From assembly GCF_004348345.1 (NCBI RefSeq), contig NZ_SMJZ01000044.1, positions 1-47,341 of the forward strand: a stretch of DNA of 47,341 nucleotides. Direction: 5' to 3'. The DNA comes from Nonomuraea longispora (GTDB lineage Bacteria > Actinomycetota > Actinomycetes > Streptosporangiales > Streptosporangiaceae). Shown here piece by piece: positions 30,953 to 39,861 of the stretch (its first letter is position 1; each line of letters opens with the position of its first letter). Under the pieces are notes generated by a model. The model was not told the DNA's origin and searched no databases. It was given only the letters and a program-made list of their open reading frames with translations. The position numbers and the translations under genes were made by a program.

Positions 30953-33432
30953 GTCACCGGCTCCGTTTCCACCGCGAGCGCGTCGCCCACCAGCGACAGC
31001 AGACGCTCCCGCGCCGAGGCGACGAAGAAGTGACCGCCGTCCAGCACCTCCAGCCGGAACCGGCTCGCGGTCTGCTCCCGCCAGCCGAGCACGTCCTCGA
31101 TCGGCGCGTCGTCGTCATGGCTGCCCGCGAAGGCGGTGACGGGACACTCCAGCGGCTCGTCCGTCGTGTACCGGTAGGTTTCGTGCATGGTGAAGTCGGC
31201 GCGCAGGGCCGGCAGCAGTACGGGGCGGAGCCGTTCGTCGTCGACCAGGCGGCGGTCCGTGCCGCCCAGCGTGCCGACATGCGCGAGCAGGGCGTCATCG
31301 GGCAGCAGGTGGACCCGCGCGCTGATCGGCGTCTGCGGCGCGGCGGAACCGGAGACCAGCAGCCCCGCGGGTTCCGGGTGCCCGTTCCTGCGCAGCCACC
31401 GCGCCAGCTCGAAGGCCACGATCGCGCCCAGGCTGTGCCCGAACAGGAAGGTGCGCGGGTGCGGATCGGCCGCCAGCCGCGGTCCCAGCCCGGCCACCAG
31501 CTCGGCGACCCACTCCAGCGGTCGCTCGGCCAGCCGGGGGCCGCGGCCGGGCGGCTGCGCGCAGACCAGCTCGACATGGGAAGGCAGCAGCTCACCCCAC
31601 GGGGCATATGCGTTGACGCCGCCGCCGGCGTAGGGGAAGCACACCAGCCGGGTCAGTGGCCGTTCCGGTCCGCTCACCCGGACCAGCACGTTGCCGGGCT
31701 GTTCGGCCGCGTCCAGCAGGCCGGACAGAGCGCGGATGGTGGGCCGCTCGTAGAAGGCCGTGAGGTCGATCTTGACGGCGTGCCGTTCCTGGAGCTCCAT
31801 CACCATGCGCGCCGCGAGCAGCGAGTGGCCGCCCAGCTCGAAGAAGTCCTCGTCGATCCCGACATGGTCGCGTTCGAGCAGCTCGCACCAGATGCCGGCG
31901 ATGTCGCCGGCTCCCGCCGTGGAGTCCGCCCCAGCCGTGGCGGAGGAGGAACGGCGCGGCGGCGGTAACGCGGCCCGGTCCACCTTGCCGGTGACGGTGC
32001 GGGGCAGCCGGTCGAGCAGTACGAACTCGGCGGGCATGTGGGAGCGCGGCAGCCGCGCGGCCAGCGTCCTGTGCAGCGCGGGCACGCCGGCGCTCTCGAC
32101 GCCGGTGAGGTAGGCGACGGCGCGCGGCTCGTCGCCGACCGCCACCACGGCCACCTCGTCGCCGCCCGCGTGCGCGGCGACGACGGCCTCCACCTCGTCC
32201 AGGTTGACGGCGACGCCCCTGATCTTGACCTGCCGGTCCACCCGTCCCACCAGGACCAGCTCACCGTCGCCGTCGAACCTGCCGAGGTCGCCGGTGCGGT
32301 ACATGCGGGCGCCGGGGTCGCCGGCGAACGGGTCGGGCAGGAACCTGGCCGCGGTCAGCGCGGGGTCGTCCAGGTAGCCGCGCGCCAGGCGCCGTCCGCC
32401 GACATGGACCTCCCCGACCTCGCCGTCCGGCACCGGTCGGCCCGTCTCGTCCAGCAGGTACACGGCGGCGCCGCCGAGCGGACGCCCCACCGTCTCCCCG
32501 CGGCCCGACCGCCCGGTGATGTGGGTGGTCTCGGTGGAGCCGTAGGTCACGGCGATCGTGAAGGGCGGCGCGGCCTCGGGCCCGAGCCGGAACCGCTCGC
32601 CAGTGGTGAGCAGCAGCCGCAGCGAGCAGTCCGCGGGCCAGCTCAGCTCACACAGCGGTACGGCGAGCGTCCCCACCAGGTGCGCCACGGTGATCCGTTC
32701 CCGCAGGATCCAGTCCTGCAGCTGCTTCGGCACCAGCAGCGTCCCGGCGTCCGGGATGTGCACGGTCGCGCCCGCGGCCAGCGCCGGCCACAACTCGTTG
32801 ACCAGCGACACACCGAACCCGGGCGAGGAGCACCAGGCCACCCGGTCGTCGCCCGTGAAGCCGAAGTCCTCGCGGGCCAGCGCCACGCACTCGCTGACGG
32901 TCTCATGCCTGGCCACCACTGCCTTGGGAGTGGAGACGGAGCCGGAGGTGTAGACGATGTGCGCGGCGCTGTCCGGAGTGACGCGCACCTCGGTGAGGTC
33001 GTTGGCGGGCAGTTCGTCGAACATGTGCCGGTCGGCGTCCAGCCGGAAGACCTGCACCCCCAGGTCTGCCAGGACGGGTTGGAGCTGCGCCAGGGTGTCG
33101 CAGTTCACCGTGGAGGTGACCAGCACCTTGACGCCGCAGGAGCGGATCTGGTCGACGGTGCGCTCGATGGGCGCCGCGGGGTCGAGCAGGACGGGGGCCG
33201 CGCCGGCCTTGACTATGGCCAGCGGGGACACCACCGCGTCGGGGGACCGGGAGAGGCAGGTCCCCACGGGCTCGTCGGCGGCCACTCCCAGCTCCCCGAG
33301 CAGGCGTGCCACCTTGTTGGCGCGGCTGTTCAGCCGGCCGTAGGAAAGGACCGTGGAGCCGGACACCACGGCAAGCTTGTGCGGGCTCCGCCGTGCCTGC
33401 TCCTCGATCAGGGAGTGCACAGTGCCGGTCAC
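30949..33432 (-). CDS. NRPS2: adenylation - thiolation - thioesterase (A-T-TE)
   Basis: The protein has 827 residues. The A domain covers about 1-490 (A3 YTSGSVSTPKAVV at 161-173, A5 YGSTETTH, A7 YRTGDLGRF, A8 GRVDRQVKIRG, A10 TGK with Lys483). The T domain covers about 505-575 (FFELGGHSLLA, Ser537). The TE domain covers about 595-820 (CFPYAGGG, GHSLGA with Ser667, GGHFF), of the GrsT-like class. There is no condensation domain. The A3 loop departs from SGSTGxPKG, and the Asp235 position is Gly207 (PGFGVS), so the substrate is probably not an ordinary alpha-amino acid. The substrate code is unrecognised. The GTG start overlaps the NRPS1 stop (GTGA). It either supplies a unit to the N-terminal C domain of NRPS1 in trans or ends the line. 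Confidence 0.92.
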   Translation of the reverse strand: MTGTVHSLIEEQARRSPHKLAVVSGSTVLSYGRLNSRANKVARLLGELGVAADEPVGTCLSRSPDAVVSPLAIVKAGAAPVLLDPAAPIERTVDQIRSCGVKVLVTSTVNCDTLAQLQPVLADLGVQVFRLDADRHMFDELPANDLTEVRVTPDSAAHIVYTSGSVSTPKAVVARHETVSECVALAREDFGFTGDDRVAWCSSPGFGVSLVNELWPALAAGATVHIPDAGTLLVPKQLQDWILRERITVAHLVGTLAVPLCELSWPADCSLRLLLTTGERFRLGPEAAPPFTIAVTYGSTETTHITGRSGRGETVGRPLGGAAVYLLDETGRPVPDGEVGEVHVGGRRLARGYLDDPALTAARFLPDPFAGDPGARMYRTGDLGRFDGDGELVLVGRVDRQVKIRGVAVNLDEVEAVVAAHAGGDEVAVVAVGDEPRAVAYLTGVESAGVPALHRTLAARLPRSHMPAEFVLLDRLPRTVTGKVDRAALPPPRRSSSATAGADSTAGAGDIAGIWCELLERDHVGIDEDFFELGGHSLLAARMVMELQERHAVKIDLTAFYERPTIRALSGLLDAAEQPGNVLVRVSGPERPLTRLVCFPYAGGGVNAYAPWGELLPSHVELVCAQPPGRGPRLAERPLEWVAELVAGLGPRLAADPHPRTFLFGHSLGAIVAFELARWLRRNGHPEPAGLLVSGSAAPQTPISARVHLLPDDALLAHVGTLGGTDRRLVDDERLRPVLLPALRADFTMHETYRYTTDEPLECPVTAFAGSHDDDAPIEDVLGWREQTASRFRLEVLDGGHFFVASARERLLSLVGDALAVETEPVT

Positions 33433-36400
33433 GCCGACTCTCCTCTCATGTCCACCACGACCGGCCCCGCGTCTACGGCGGCGCGGATGGTCGGGTACTG
33501 GAAGAAGGCCTCGACGGGGATGTCGAAGCCCGCGTTCGCGGCCTCGTTGATGAACGCGATGGCCCGCAGCGAGTCGCCGCCCGCGGCGAAGAAGTCCTCC
33601 TCCGGGCCGAACGCGTCGACTCCGAGGATCTCCGCCGCGACGTCGAGCAGGACCGCCTCGGCGGGGGAGGCGGGCAGGGCGTCACCGGAGCTCTTCCGCT
33701 CGGGTGCGCCGAGCGCGACCAGGGCGGGCCGGTCCACCTTGCCGTTGGCGGTCAGGGGCAGCTCGGTGAGGATGTTGTAGTGCGTGGGCACGACGTCGCG
33801 CACCAGCTTGCCTGTCAGAAACTGCCTGATCTCGGCGGGGTCGGGCGCGGCGCCGGGCTCCGGCACCAGGTGCGCGATCAGCCGCTTGGCCGTGCGTTCG
33901 CCCACGGCCACCACGCAGCACGCGGCGACCTGCGGGTGGCCGGCCAGCGCCGTCTCGATCTCACCCAGCTCGATGCGGTGACCGAGGATCTTCACCTGGA
34001 AGTCCTCGCGTCCCAGCAGTTCCAGGTCGCCCGAGGGATGGTAGCGGCCCAGGTCGCCGGTCCGGTAGAGCCGCTCGCCCGTCCTCGGATGGGTGATGAA
34101 CCGCTCGTCGGTCAGCTCGGGCTGGGCCCAGTAGCCGCGGGCCAGCCCGTCACCGGCGATGAACAGCGACCCGGTGACCCAGTCGGGGCACGGCTCCAGC
34201 CTGCCGTCCAGGACGTGCCAGCGCTGGTTACGCAGCGGCCTGCCGTACGGCACGCTGGCCCAGTCCGGCGCGGCGGGGCCGACCTCGTGCGCGATGGACC
34301 AGATGGCGGCCTCGGTCGCCCCGCCCAGGCTGATCAGCCGGGTGCCGGGAGAGATCTCGGCCAGGTGCTCGTGCGTGGTGAGGGGGATCCAGTCGCCGCT
34401 GAGCATCACCGTGGCCAGGCTCGGGGCCACCCGCTCGCCGCGCCCGCGCAGGTAGTCGGAGAGGATCTGCCACAACGCGGGAACCGAGTTCCAGATCGTG
34501 ACACGTTCCCGGGCGACCAGGTCGGCCCAGGCCCTCGGGTCCGGGTTGGCGGAGGCCGGTGGGATGACCACGGCACCGCCGACGGCGAGCAACCCGAAGA
34601 TGTCCCAGACCGACAGGTCGAAACTGAGCGAGGACAGGGCGAGGACACGGTCGTCGGCGCCGAGGCCGACCCGGTCGTTGATGTCGGCGATCGTGTTCCA
34701 CGCCGCCCTGTGCTCGATCATCACGCCCTTCGGTCTGCCGGTGGAGCCCGAGGTGTAGATGACGTACGCCAGGGAGTCCGGGCGGGCGGGACAGTCGGGA
34801 AGCGGCGCCGGCCGTAGCGCGCCGGGGTCGGCGGGCACCGTGATCACCTCGGCCGCTGTGGGGACGTCCACGCCGTGCTGGGTGAGCACGAAGTCGGCCC
34901 GGCCGTTGTCGAGCAGGTAGGCGATGCGCTCGGTCGGCAGGTCGGGGTCGATGGGCAGGTAGGCGGCACCGGCCCGGAGCACACCGAGCACGGCCGCGAC
35001 CTGCTCCCAGCCTTTGCGCATGACCACCGCGACCGGCTTCTCCGGCCCGGCCCCTGCGTCGATCACGCGGGCGGCCAGCGCCGACGACGCGTCGGCGAGC
35101 TGCCGATACGTGATCACCCGCTCGTCGATCACCGCGGCGGCGTCGGGCGTCCGTTCGGCCTGACGCAGGAACGGCTCGTGCAGCAGTTCCGCCGTCACCT
35201 TCGCCTCGGTGGAGTTCGCCGCGCCGCGGCGCTCCACGGTGGCCTGCGGGAGCCTGACCGGGTTGGGCTCCCGCCACGTGTCCGGGGAGTCGGCGAGGTG
35301 GCGCAGCAGCTTGCCGTACGCGTCGGCCATGTCGCCGACCAGGCCCGCGGGGAAGAGTTCGGCCACCGCGTCCCAGCAGTAGTCGAGTCCGCCGTTGACC
35401 TCCATCACCTGGTGGTCGAGCGCGACCTGCGGGGTCTGCGTGACGCCGAAGGCGTAGCGGCCGAGGTTGCCCCAGTCCATGCGCGGCACGCCGACCAGGC
35501 TGGAGAACACGACCGGCATGGCGGCCCGCGGGGCGCCGCCCTGCCGCCTGCCCAGCTCCCGCAGCACCTGCACGCTGCCCACGTGCCGGTGCTCCAGGTC
35601 GTGCCAGAGCCGCTCCTGCACGTCACGGGCGCGTTCGGCGAAGTCGGCGCCGCGGTGGTCCACCGCGTGCAGCACTCCCGAGGTGAAGTCGCCTAGCAGA
35701 TCGTTGAGCTGTGGATGCAGCGGCGGCCTGTTGAACAGCGTCATGTTGACGGTGAAACGCGGCCCCGCGCTCCAGGTGGCCAGAATCTCCGCGAAGGCCG
35801 CGAGCAGCAGCGCCGACGGGGTGATCCCGGCGCCGGCGGCGGCGTGCCGGAGCCGCAGCCACTCATCGGCCTCGATGCGTCCCGCGTGCCGTTCGAACTT
35901 CGGGTTGTCGACCGAGCCGAGGCTGCGCAAATAGGGCAGTTCGGGCGCTGGCGGCAGCTCGGCCAGCCTGCCGTCCCAGTACTCCCGGGCGGCCCGGTAC
36001 AGCGGGGAGCTCTCCCGCGCGGCGCGTTCGGCCAGCACGTAGTCGCGGAACGACAGCTCGATCGGCGGTAGCGGCGCGTCGGGGTCCCGATAGAGCCGGG
36101 ACAGCTCCTGGGTGAAGACGCGGGCGCTCCGCGCGTCGAAGATCAGCAGGTCGAAGCTGATGTGCATCCGGGAGATGACCTCGTCCACCCGGGTCACCCG
36201 CACACCGAACAGCGGCCACCGGTCGGCGGCCAGCACCTCGTGGGAGAGCCGCTCCCGTATCTCACCCAGCCTGGCCGCACGCTCGGACGCGTCGGCCCGC
36301 CGCAGATCGGTCACCTCCACCTCGTACGGCGGTGCCGTCGGAAGCACCCGCTGACGACCGTCGCCCGTGACCACCGCGCGCAGCATGTCGTGCCTGCGCA

Positions 36401-39400
36401 CCAGCCGGTCGATGGCGATGCGCAGGCGCTCGACGTCGAGGTCGGCGACATCCCACTCCTGGTAACCGTGGCAGCCGACGTCGCCGAGCTCCATGCCGGT
36501 CATCCGGCCGATCCAGTAGGCGTGCTGGATGTCGGTGAGCGGGAAGGGCTCGTACCGCGACGCGGGGTCGGTGCGGATCACCGGCAGCGCGTCCTTGTCG
36601 GCGGCGTGGGCGCCGTCGCCGTCGCGTTCCCTTTCGATCGCCCGGCTCATCTCCCGCACGGTAGGCGCTTCGAACAGGACGGACAGCGCGAGTTCGACGC
36701 CGAAGCCGGCGCTGATCGCCGCCATCAGCTCCATTCCGGTCAGGGAGTCGCCGCCCAGCTCGAAGTAGTTGTCGTCGGCGCCCACGGTGTCGGTTCTCAA
36801 CACCGAGCGCCAGATGGCGGCCAGCTCCCGCTCCACCTCGGTGGCGGGCTCCTCGTAGGAGACCGAGCGGCTGCCACGGTCCGGCGCGGGCAGGCGGCGC
36901 TTGTCGAGTTTGCCGTTGGGCAGCGTCGGCAGCGCGTCGATCAGCTCGCACGCACCCGGCACCATGTACCCGGGCAACTGCTCGCGCAGCAGCTCAAGCA
37001 GCTCGGACTTGTGCACCCGGCGGTTGACTTCCGGCACCACGTAGGCGACGAGCCGCCGCTCGCCCGGCTCGTCCTCACGGACGACCACCGCGGCGTGCCG
37101 TACCGCCGGGTGTTCGAGCAGGCGCGCGGCCACCTCGCCGGGCTCGACCCGGTAGCCGTTGAGGCTGATCTGGTCGTCCACGCGGCCGAGGATCTCGATC
37201 GAACCGTCGGGCAGCATGCGCCCGATGTCCCCGCTGGCGACCATGCGGGCGCCGGCGCGTCCCGCGTAGGGGTCGGGCAGCCATTTCTGCGCCGTCAGGC
37301 CTGGCCTGTTGACATAGCCGCTCTGCAGCAGGTCGCCGCCCACGTGGATCTCGCCCGGCACGCCCATGGGGACGACCCGCAGGTTGGCGTCCAGCACGTA
37401 CACGCGCGCGCCCGGCACCGGCAGCCCGATCGGCGACGAGATCGACCGCCGCTGCCGCTCGGGGACCTGCTTGGGCGTGACGCGGATGCCCGCCGCCTCG
37501 TTCAGGCAGGTGGTGGCGTTCGTGGTCTCGGTCGAGCCGTAGATGGTGGCCACCTCGAACGGCACCGCCGACGACAGCCAGCCGGTCCGCTCCCCGGACA
37601 CCAGCAGCGCGCGCAGCGCCACCTCTTCGGACCAGTCGACCGCGCACAGCCGTTCGGCCAGGGCCTTGGTCACCAGCGACACCGTGACCCCGCACTCCAC
37701 CAGCCAGTCCCGCAGCCGGAAGGGCGTGCTCACGGTCCGCTCGCCGGCGATGTGCACCGCCGCGCCCGCGGTCAGGAACGGCCACAGTTCGTTGACGAAC
37801 GAGATCCCGAAACCGGGCGCCGAGATCCACGTGCCCCGGTCGTCCTCGCCGAGCCGGTAGCACTGCCGCGTGCCCAGCGCGCCTTTGGCCACCGCGGCGT
37901 GGTTGAACGCCACTCCGCGCGGCTCGCCGGTCGAGCCCGAGGTGTAGGCGATCTGGCAGACCGACAGCGGATGCGCCCACTCGTCGGGGTCGCCGGTGGA
38001 CGATCGGTTCAACAGGTCGCTGTCGCGATCCACGCACCAGATGTGACCGGCGTACGTGCCGGGCAGCTTGCCGAGCTGCTCCTCGGCGGTGAGCACGGCC
38101 AGTGGCCGGGAGTCGTCGAGCATCATCGCGAGCCGCCGCGCGGGCTGCGCCGGATCGAGCAGTACGGCAGCGCCGCCCGCCTTGAGCACGCCGAGCACGG
38201 CCACCACCATCTCGGCCGACCGGGGCAGGCACACCCCCACCGGGGTCTGGCGTCGCACGCCCAGGTCACGCAGGTGGTGCGCGATCTGGTTGGCCCGGCC
38301 GTTCAGTTCGGCGAAGGTCAGCCGCGCGGACTCGGAGACCAACGCCTGCGCGTGCGGCCTGCGCGCGGCCTGTTCGGCGATGAGCCGGTGCACCAGCTCG
38401 GTGCCCGCTACGGGGCCGCCGTCCTGGTGACCGGCGATCAGCGCGCCTTCCTCGTCGGTCAGGATCCGCTGCCGCGAGATCGGCACATCGGGGTTCTCCG
38501 CGAGGCTCTTGAGCAGCGCGACCAGGTTGCCCCCGAACCGCCGCACGGTCTGGGCCGTGAACAGGTCGGCGTCGTAGTCGAACGTCAGGGACGCGCCGTG
38601 CTCGTGCAGCCGGGCGGACAGGGCGAGGTCGAACAGGGCGAGGCCCGCGTCCACCTCGACCGCGCCGCGCCGTCGCCGCGACGACGAGAAGGCGAGCTGG
38701 CACACGGGGCGCCGGCTGGGGTCGTGTTCGCGTTCCAGACGGCCGATCACGGCTTCGAACGGCACCGCGCCGTGGACGCGTGCCTCCTCGACAGCGCCTC
38801 GGACCCGGCGCAGCACGGTGGGGAAGGTGGGGTCACCGGTCAGGTCGATGCGCACGGGCAGCGGGTTGGTCGCGCCCTCGACGGTCACCGCCTCGTCGTG
38901 GACCGCGATGACCATCTCCTCCGACCCGGTGTAGCGGTGGGCGAGCACCGCGAACGCGGCCAGCAGCGCCACCTCGCCACCGAGCCGGTCCAGCACCGGG
39001 GCCTCGACGTCGGCGCCGACCCGGCCGCCCCGGTAGCTCAGCACGGGCGGTCGCAGCCGGTCGGCCGGCAGTTCGACACCGGTCGGAGCGCTGGCGAGCC
39101 GGTGCGTCGCAGCCTCCACGGCGTCGGCCGACTCCTGTGCCGGCACCGGGTCCCCGCCCGGCTCCGGCACACCGCCGCCGTAGCAGGTGAGCAGCTCGTC
39201 AAGCAGGTCACGGACGCGGAAGCCGTCGGCGATCAGTTGATGGGCAACAAGCATCACCGCGTGCCTGTCGTCCGGCAGTGACAGGACGCGGACCCGCCAC
39301 AGCGGACCGTTGGCGATGTCGAAGGGGATCCTGGCCGCTTGCGCCGCCCACTGCCGGACGGCGGACTCCTCGCCCTCCTCCACGACCACGGCAGGGGACG

Positions 39401-39641
39401 GCTGGTCGACCGGCACCATGCGGATGACGCCGTCGGAGGCGATGAAACCGGACCGCAGCTCGGTGTGCCGCAGCCGGAGCTGAGCGATCGCGGCGCGCAG
39501 CCGGTCCTCCCGCGGCGGGCCATCAAGGATCAGCGCGTCGCCCGTGGAGAAGGAGGCGACGGCGTCGTGCAGATGCTGCAGGTACCACAACCGGGTCTGT
39601 CGGGCCGACGCCCGGACACCTGTGTCGGTCAACGTAGCCAT
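33429..39641 (-). CDS. NRPS1: C-A-T-Cy-A-T
   Basis: The protein has 2070 residues. The C domain is at about 10-400; its active-site motif reads HQLIADG (134-140), so the catalytic second His is Gln. A1 is at about 415-920 (YTSGSTGEPRG, YGSTETT, Lys911); the Asp235 position is Gly612 (PGFGIS) and the code is unrecognised. T1 has Ser966 (ELGGDSLTG). The Cy domain is at about 1030-1455 with FPLTDIQHAYWIGR and the signature D1164-xxxx-D1169-xx-S1172, plus GDFTSGVL and PVVFSSLVG. A2 is at about 1485-1985 (SFDLSVWD with Asp1675, MLSGDWIPL, LGGATEAAIW, Lys1968); the code DLWNLSLIWK is close to the cysteine codes DLY/DLFNLSLIWK. T2 has Ser2024. ATG 39641 fits the GTGAGG site; ATG 39647 is an alternative. 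Confidence 0.95.
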   Translation of the reverse strand: MATLTDTGVRASARQTRLWYLQHLHDAVASFSTGDALILDGPPREDRLRAAIAQLRLRHTELRSGFIASDGVIRMVPVDQPSPAVVVEEGEESAVRQWAAQAARIPFDIANGPLWRVRVLSLPDDRHAVMLVAHQLIADGFRVRDLLDELLTCYGGGVPEPGGDPVPAQESADAVEAATHRLASAPTGVELPADRLRPPVLSYRGGRVGADVEAPVLDRLGGEVALLAAFAVLAHRYTGSEEMVIAVHDEAVTVEGATNPLPVRIDLTGDPTFPTVLRRVRGAVEEARVHGAVPFEAVIGRLEREHDPSRRPVCQLAFSSSRRRRGAVEVDAGLALFDLALSARLHEHGASLTFDYDADLFTAQTVRRFGGNLVALLKSLAENPDVPISRQRILTDEEGALIAGHQDGGPVAGTELVHRLIAEQAARRPHAQALVSESARLTFAELNGRANQIAHHLRDLGVRRQTPVGVCLPRSAEMVVAVLGVLKAGGAAVLLDPAQPARRLAMMLDDSRPLAVLTAEEQLGKLPGTYAGHIWCVDRDSDLLNRSSTGDPDEWAHPLSVCQIAYTSGSTGEPRGVAFNHAAVAKGALGTRQCYRLGEDDRGTWISAPGFGISFVNELWPFLTAGAAVHIAGERTVSTPFRLRDWLVECGVTVSLVTKALAERLCAVDWSEEVALRALLVSGERTGWLSSAVPFEVATIYGSTETTNATTCLNEAAGIRVTPKQVPERQRRSISSPIGLPVPGARVYVLDANLRVVPMGVPGEIHVGGDLLQSGYVNRPGLTAQKWLPDPYAGRAGARMVASGDIGRMLPDGSIEILGRVDDQISLNGYRVEPGEVAARLLEHPAVRHAAVVVREDEPGERRLVAYVVPEVNRRVHKSELLELLREQLPGYMVPGACELIDALPTLPNGKLDKRRLPAPDRGSRSVSYEEPATEVERELAAIWRSVLRTDTVGADDNYFELGGDSLTGMELMAAISAGFGVELALSVLFEAPTVREMSRAIERERDGDGAHAADKDALPVIRTDPASRYEPFPLTDIQHAYWIGRMTGMELGDVGCHGYQEWDVADLDVERLRIAIDRLVRRHDMLRAVVTGDGRQRVLPTAPPYEVEVTDLRRADASERAARLGEIRERLSHEVLAADRWPLFGVRVTRVDEVISRMHISFDLLIFDARSARVFTQELSRLYRDPDAPLPPIELSFRDYVLAERAARESSPLYRAAREYWDGRLAELPPAPELPYLRSLGSVDNPKFERHAGRIEADEWLRLRHAAAGAGITPSALLLAAFAEILATWSAGPRFTVNMTLFNRPPLHPQLNDLLGDFTSGVLHAVDHRGADFAERARDVQERLWHDLEHRHVGSVQVLRELGRRQGGAPRAAMPVVFSSLVGVPRMDWGNLGRYAFGVTQTPQVALDHQVMEVNGGLDYCWDAVAELFPAGLVGDMADAYGKLLRHLADSPDTWREPNPVRLPQATVERRGAANSTEAKVTAELLHEPFLRQAERTPDAAAVIDERVITYRQLADASSALAARVIDAGAGPEKPVAVVMRKGWEQVAAVLGVLRAGAAYLPIDPDLPTERIAYLLDNGRADFVLTQHGVDVPTAAEVITVPADPGALRPAPLPDCPARPDSLAYVIYTSGSTGRPKGVMIEHRAAWNTIADINDRVGLGADDRVLALSSLSFDLSVWDIFGLLAVGGAVVIPPASANPDPRAWADLVARERVTIWNSVPALWQILSDYLRGRGERVAPSLATVMLSGDWIPLTTHEHLAEISPGTRLISLGGATEAAIWSIAHEVGPAAPDWASVPYGRPLRNQRWHVLDGRLEPCPDWVTGSLFIAGDGLARGYWAQPELTDERFITHPRTGERLYRTGDLGRYHPSGDLELLGREDFQVKILGHRIELGEIETALAGHPQVAACCVVAVGERTAKRLIAHLVPEPGAAPDPAEIRQFLTGKLVRDVVPTHYNILTELPLTANGKVDRPALVALGAPERKSSGDALPASPAEAVLLDVAAEILGVDAFGPEEDFFAAGGDSLRAIAFINEAANAGFDIPVEAFFQYPTIRAAVDAGPVVVDMRGESA

Positions 39642-39651
39642 ACCCATGTCC

Positions 39652-39840
39652 TCACACCTCGTCACACATCAGCCGCCCGGCCCGGGCGAAATCGCTGCGT
39701 GCCATCTCTACGAACCGGACACGCACCTCCTCGGGCCTGGCGCCCAGCGTCGCCTCGGCCGACTTGGTCACCTCTTCTGCGAACCTGCGGCGCTGGTCGA
39801 GATCCTTGCCGCTGAGCATGAGCACCGTGATGAACGGCAT
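39652..39840 (-). CDS. 4-oxalocrotonate tautomerase family protein
   Basis: The 62-residue protein has exactly the classic 4-OT size. Met-Pro at the start exposes the catalytic Pro1 after Met removal (PFITVLMLSGKDLDQRRRFA). The Arg11 position is Lys, while the Arg of EVRVRFVEM (Arg39 equivalent) and the Phe of the SDF segment (Phe50 equivalent) are kept. Such proteins move double bonds between keto and enol or 2-hydroxydienoate forms. It lies 10 bp upstream of NRPS1 and 21 bp downstream of the LLM gene on the same strand. A tautomerase inside an NRPS operon suggests an unsaturated keto-acid precursor; this is inferred. Confidence 0.9.
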   Translation of the reverse strand: MPFITVLMLSGKDLDQRRRFAEEVTKSAEATLGARPEEVRVRFVEMARSDFARAGRLMCDEV

Positions 39841-39861
39841 CGGCGCATTCCTTTCCGGTCG

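Noticed and set aside
36162..39281. A 1039-codon plus-strand open frame opposite NRPS1
   Set aside because: It mirrors the codon periodicity of NRPS1 on the other strand, is very rich in Arg, Gly and His, and shows no domain; NRPS1 on the minus strand has complete domain motifs.
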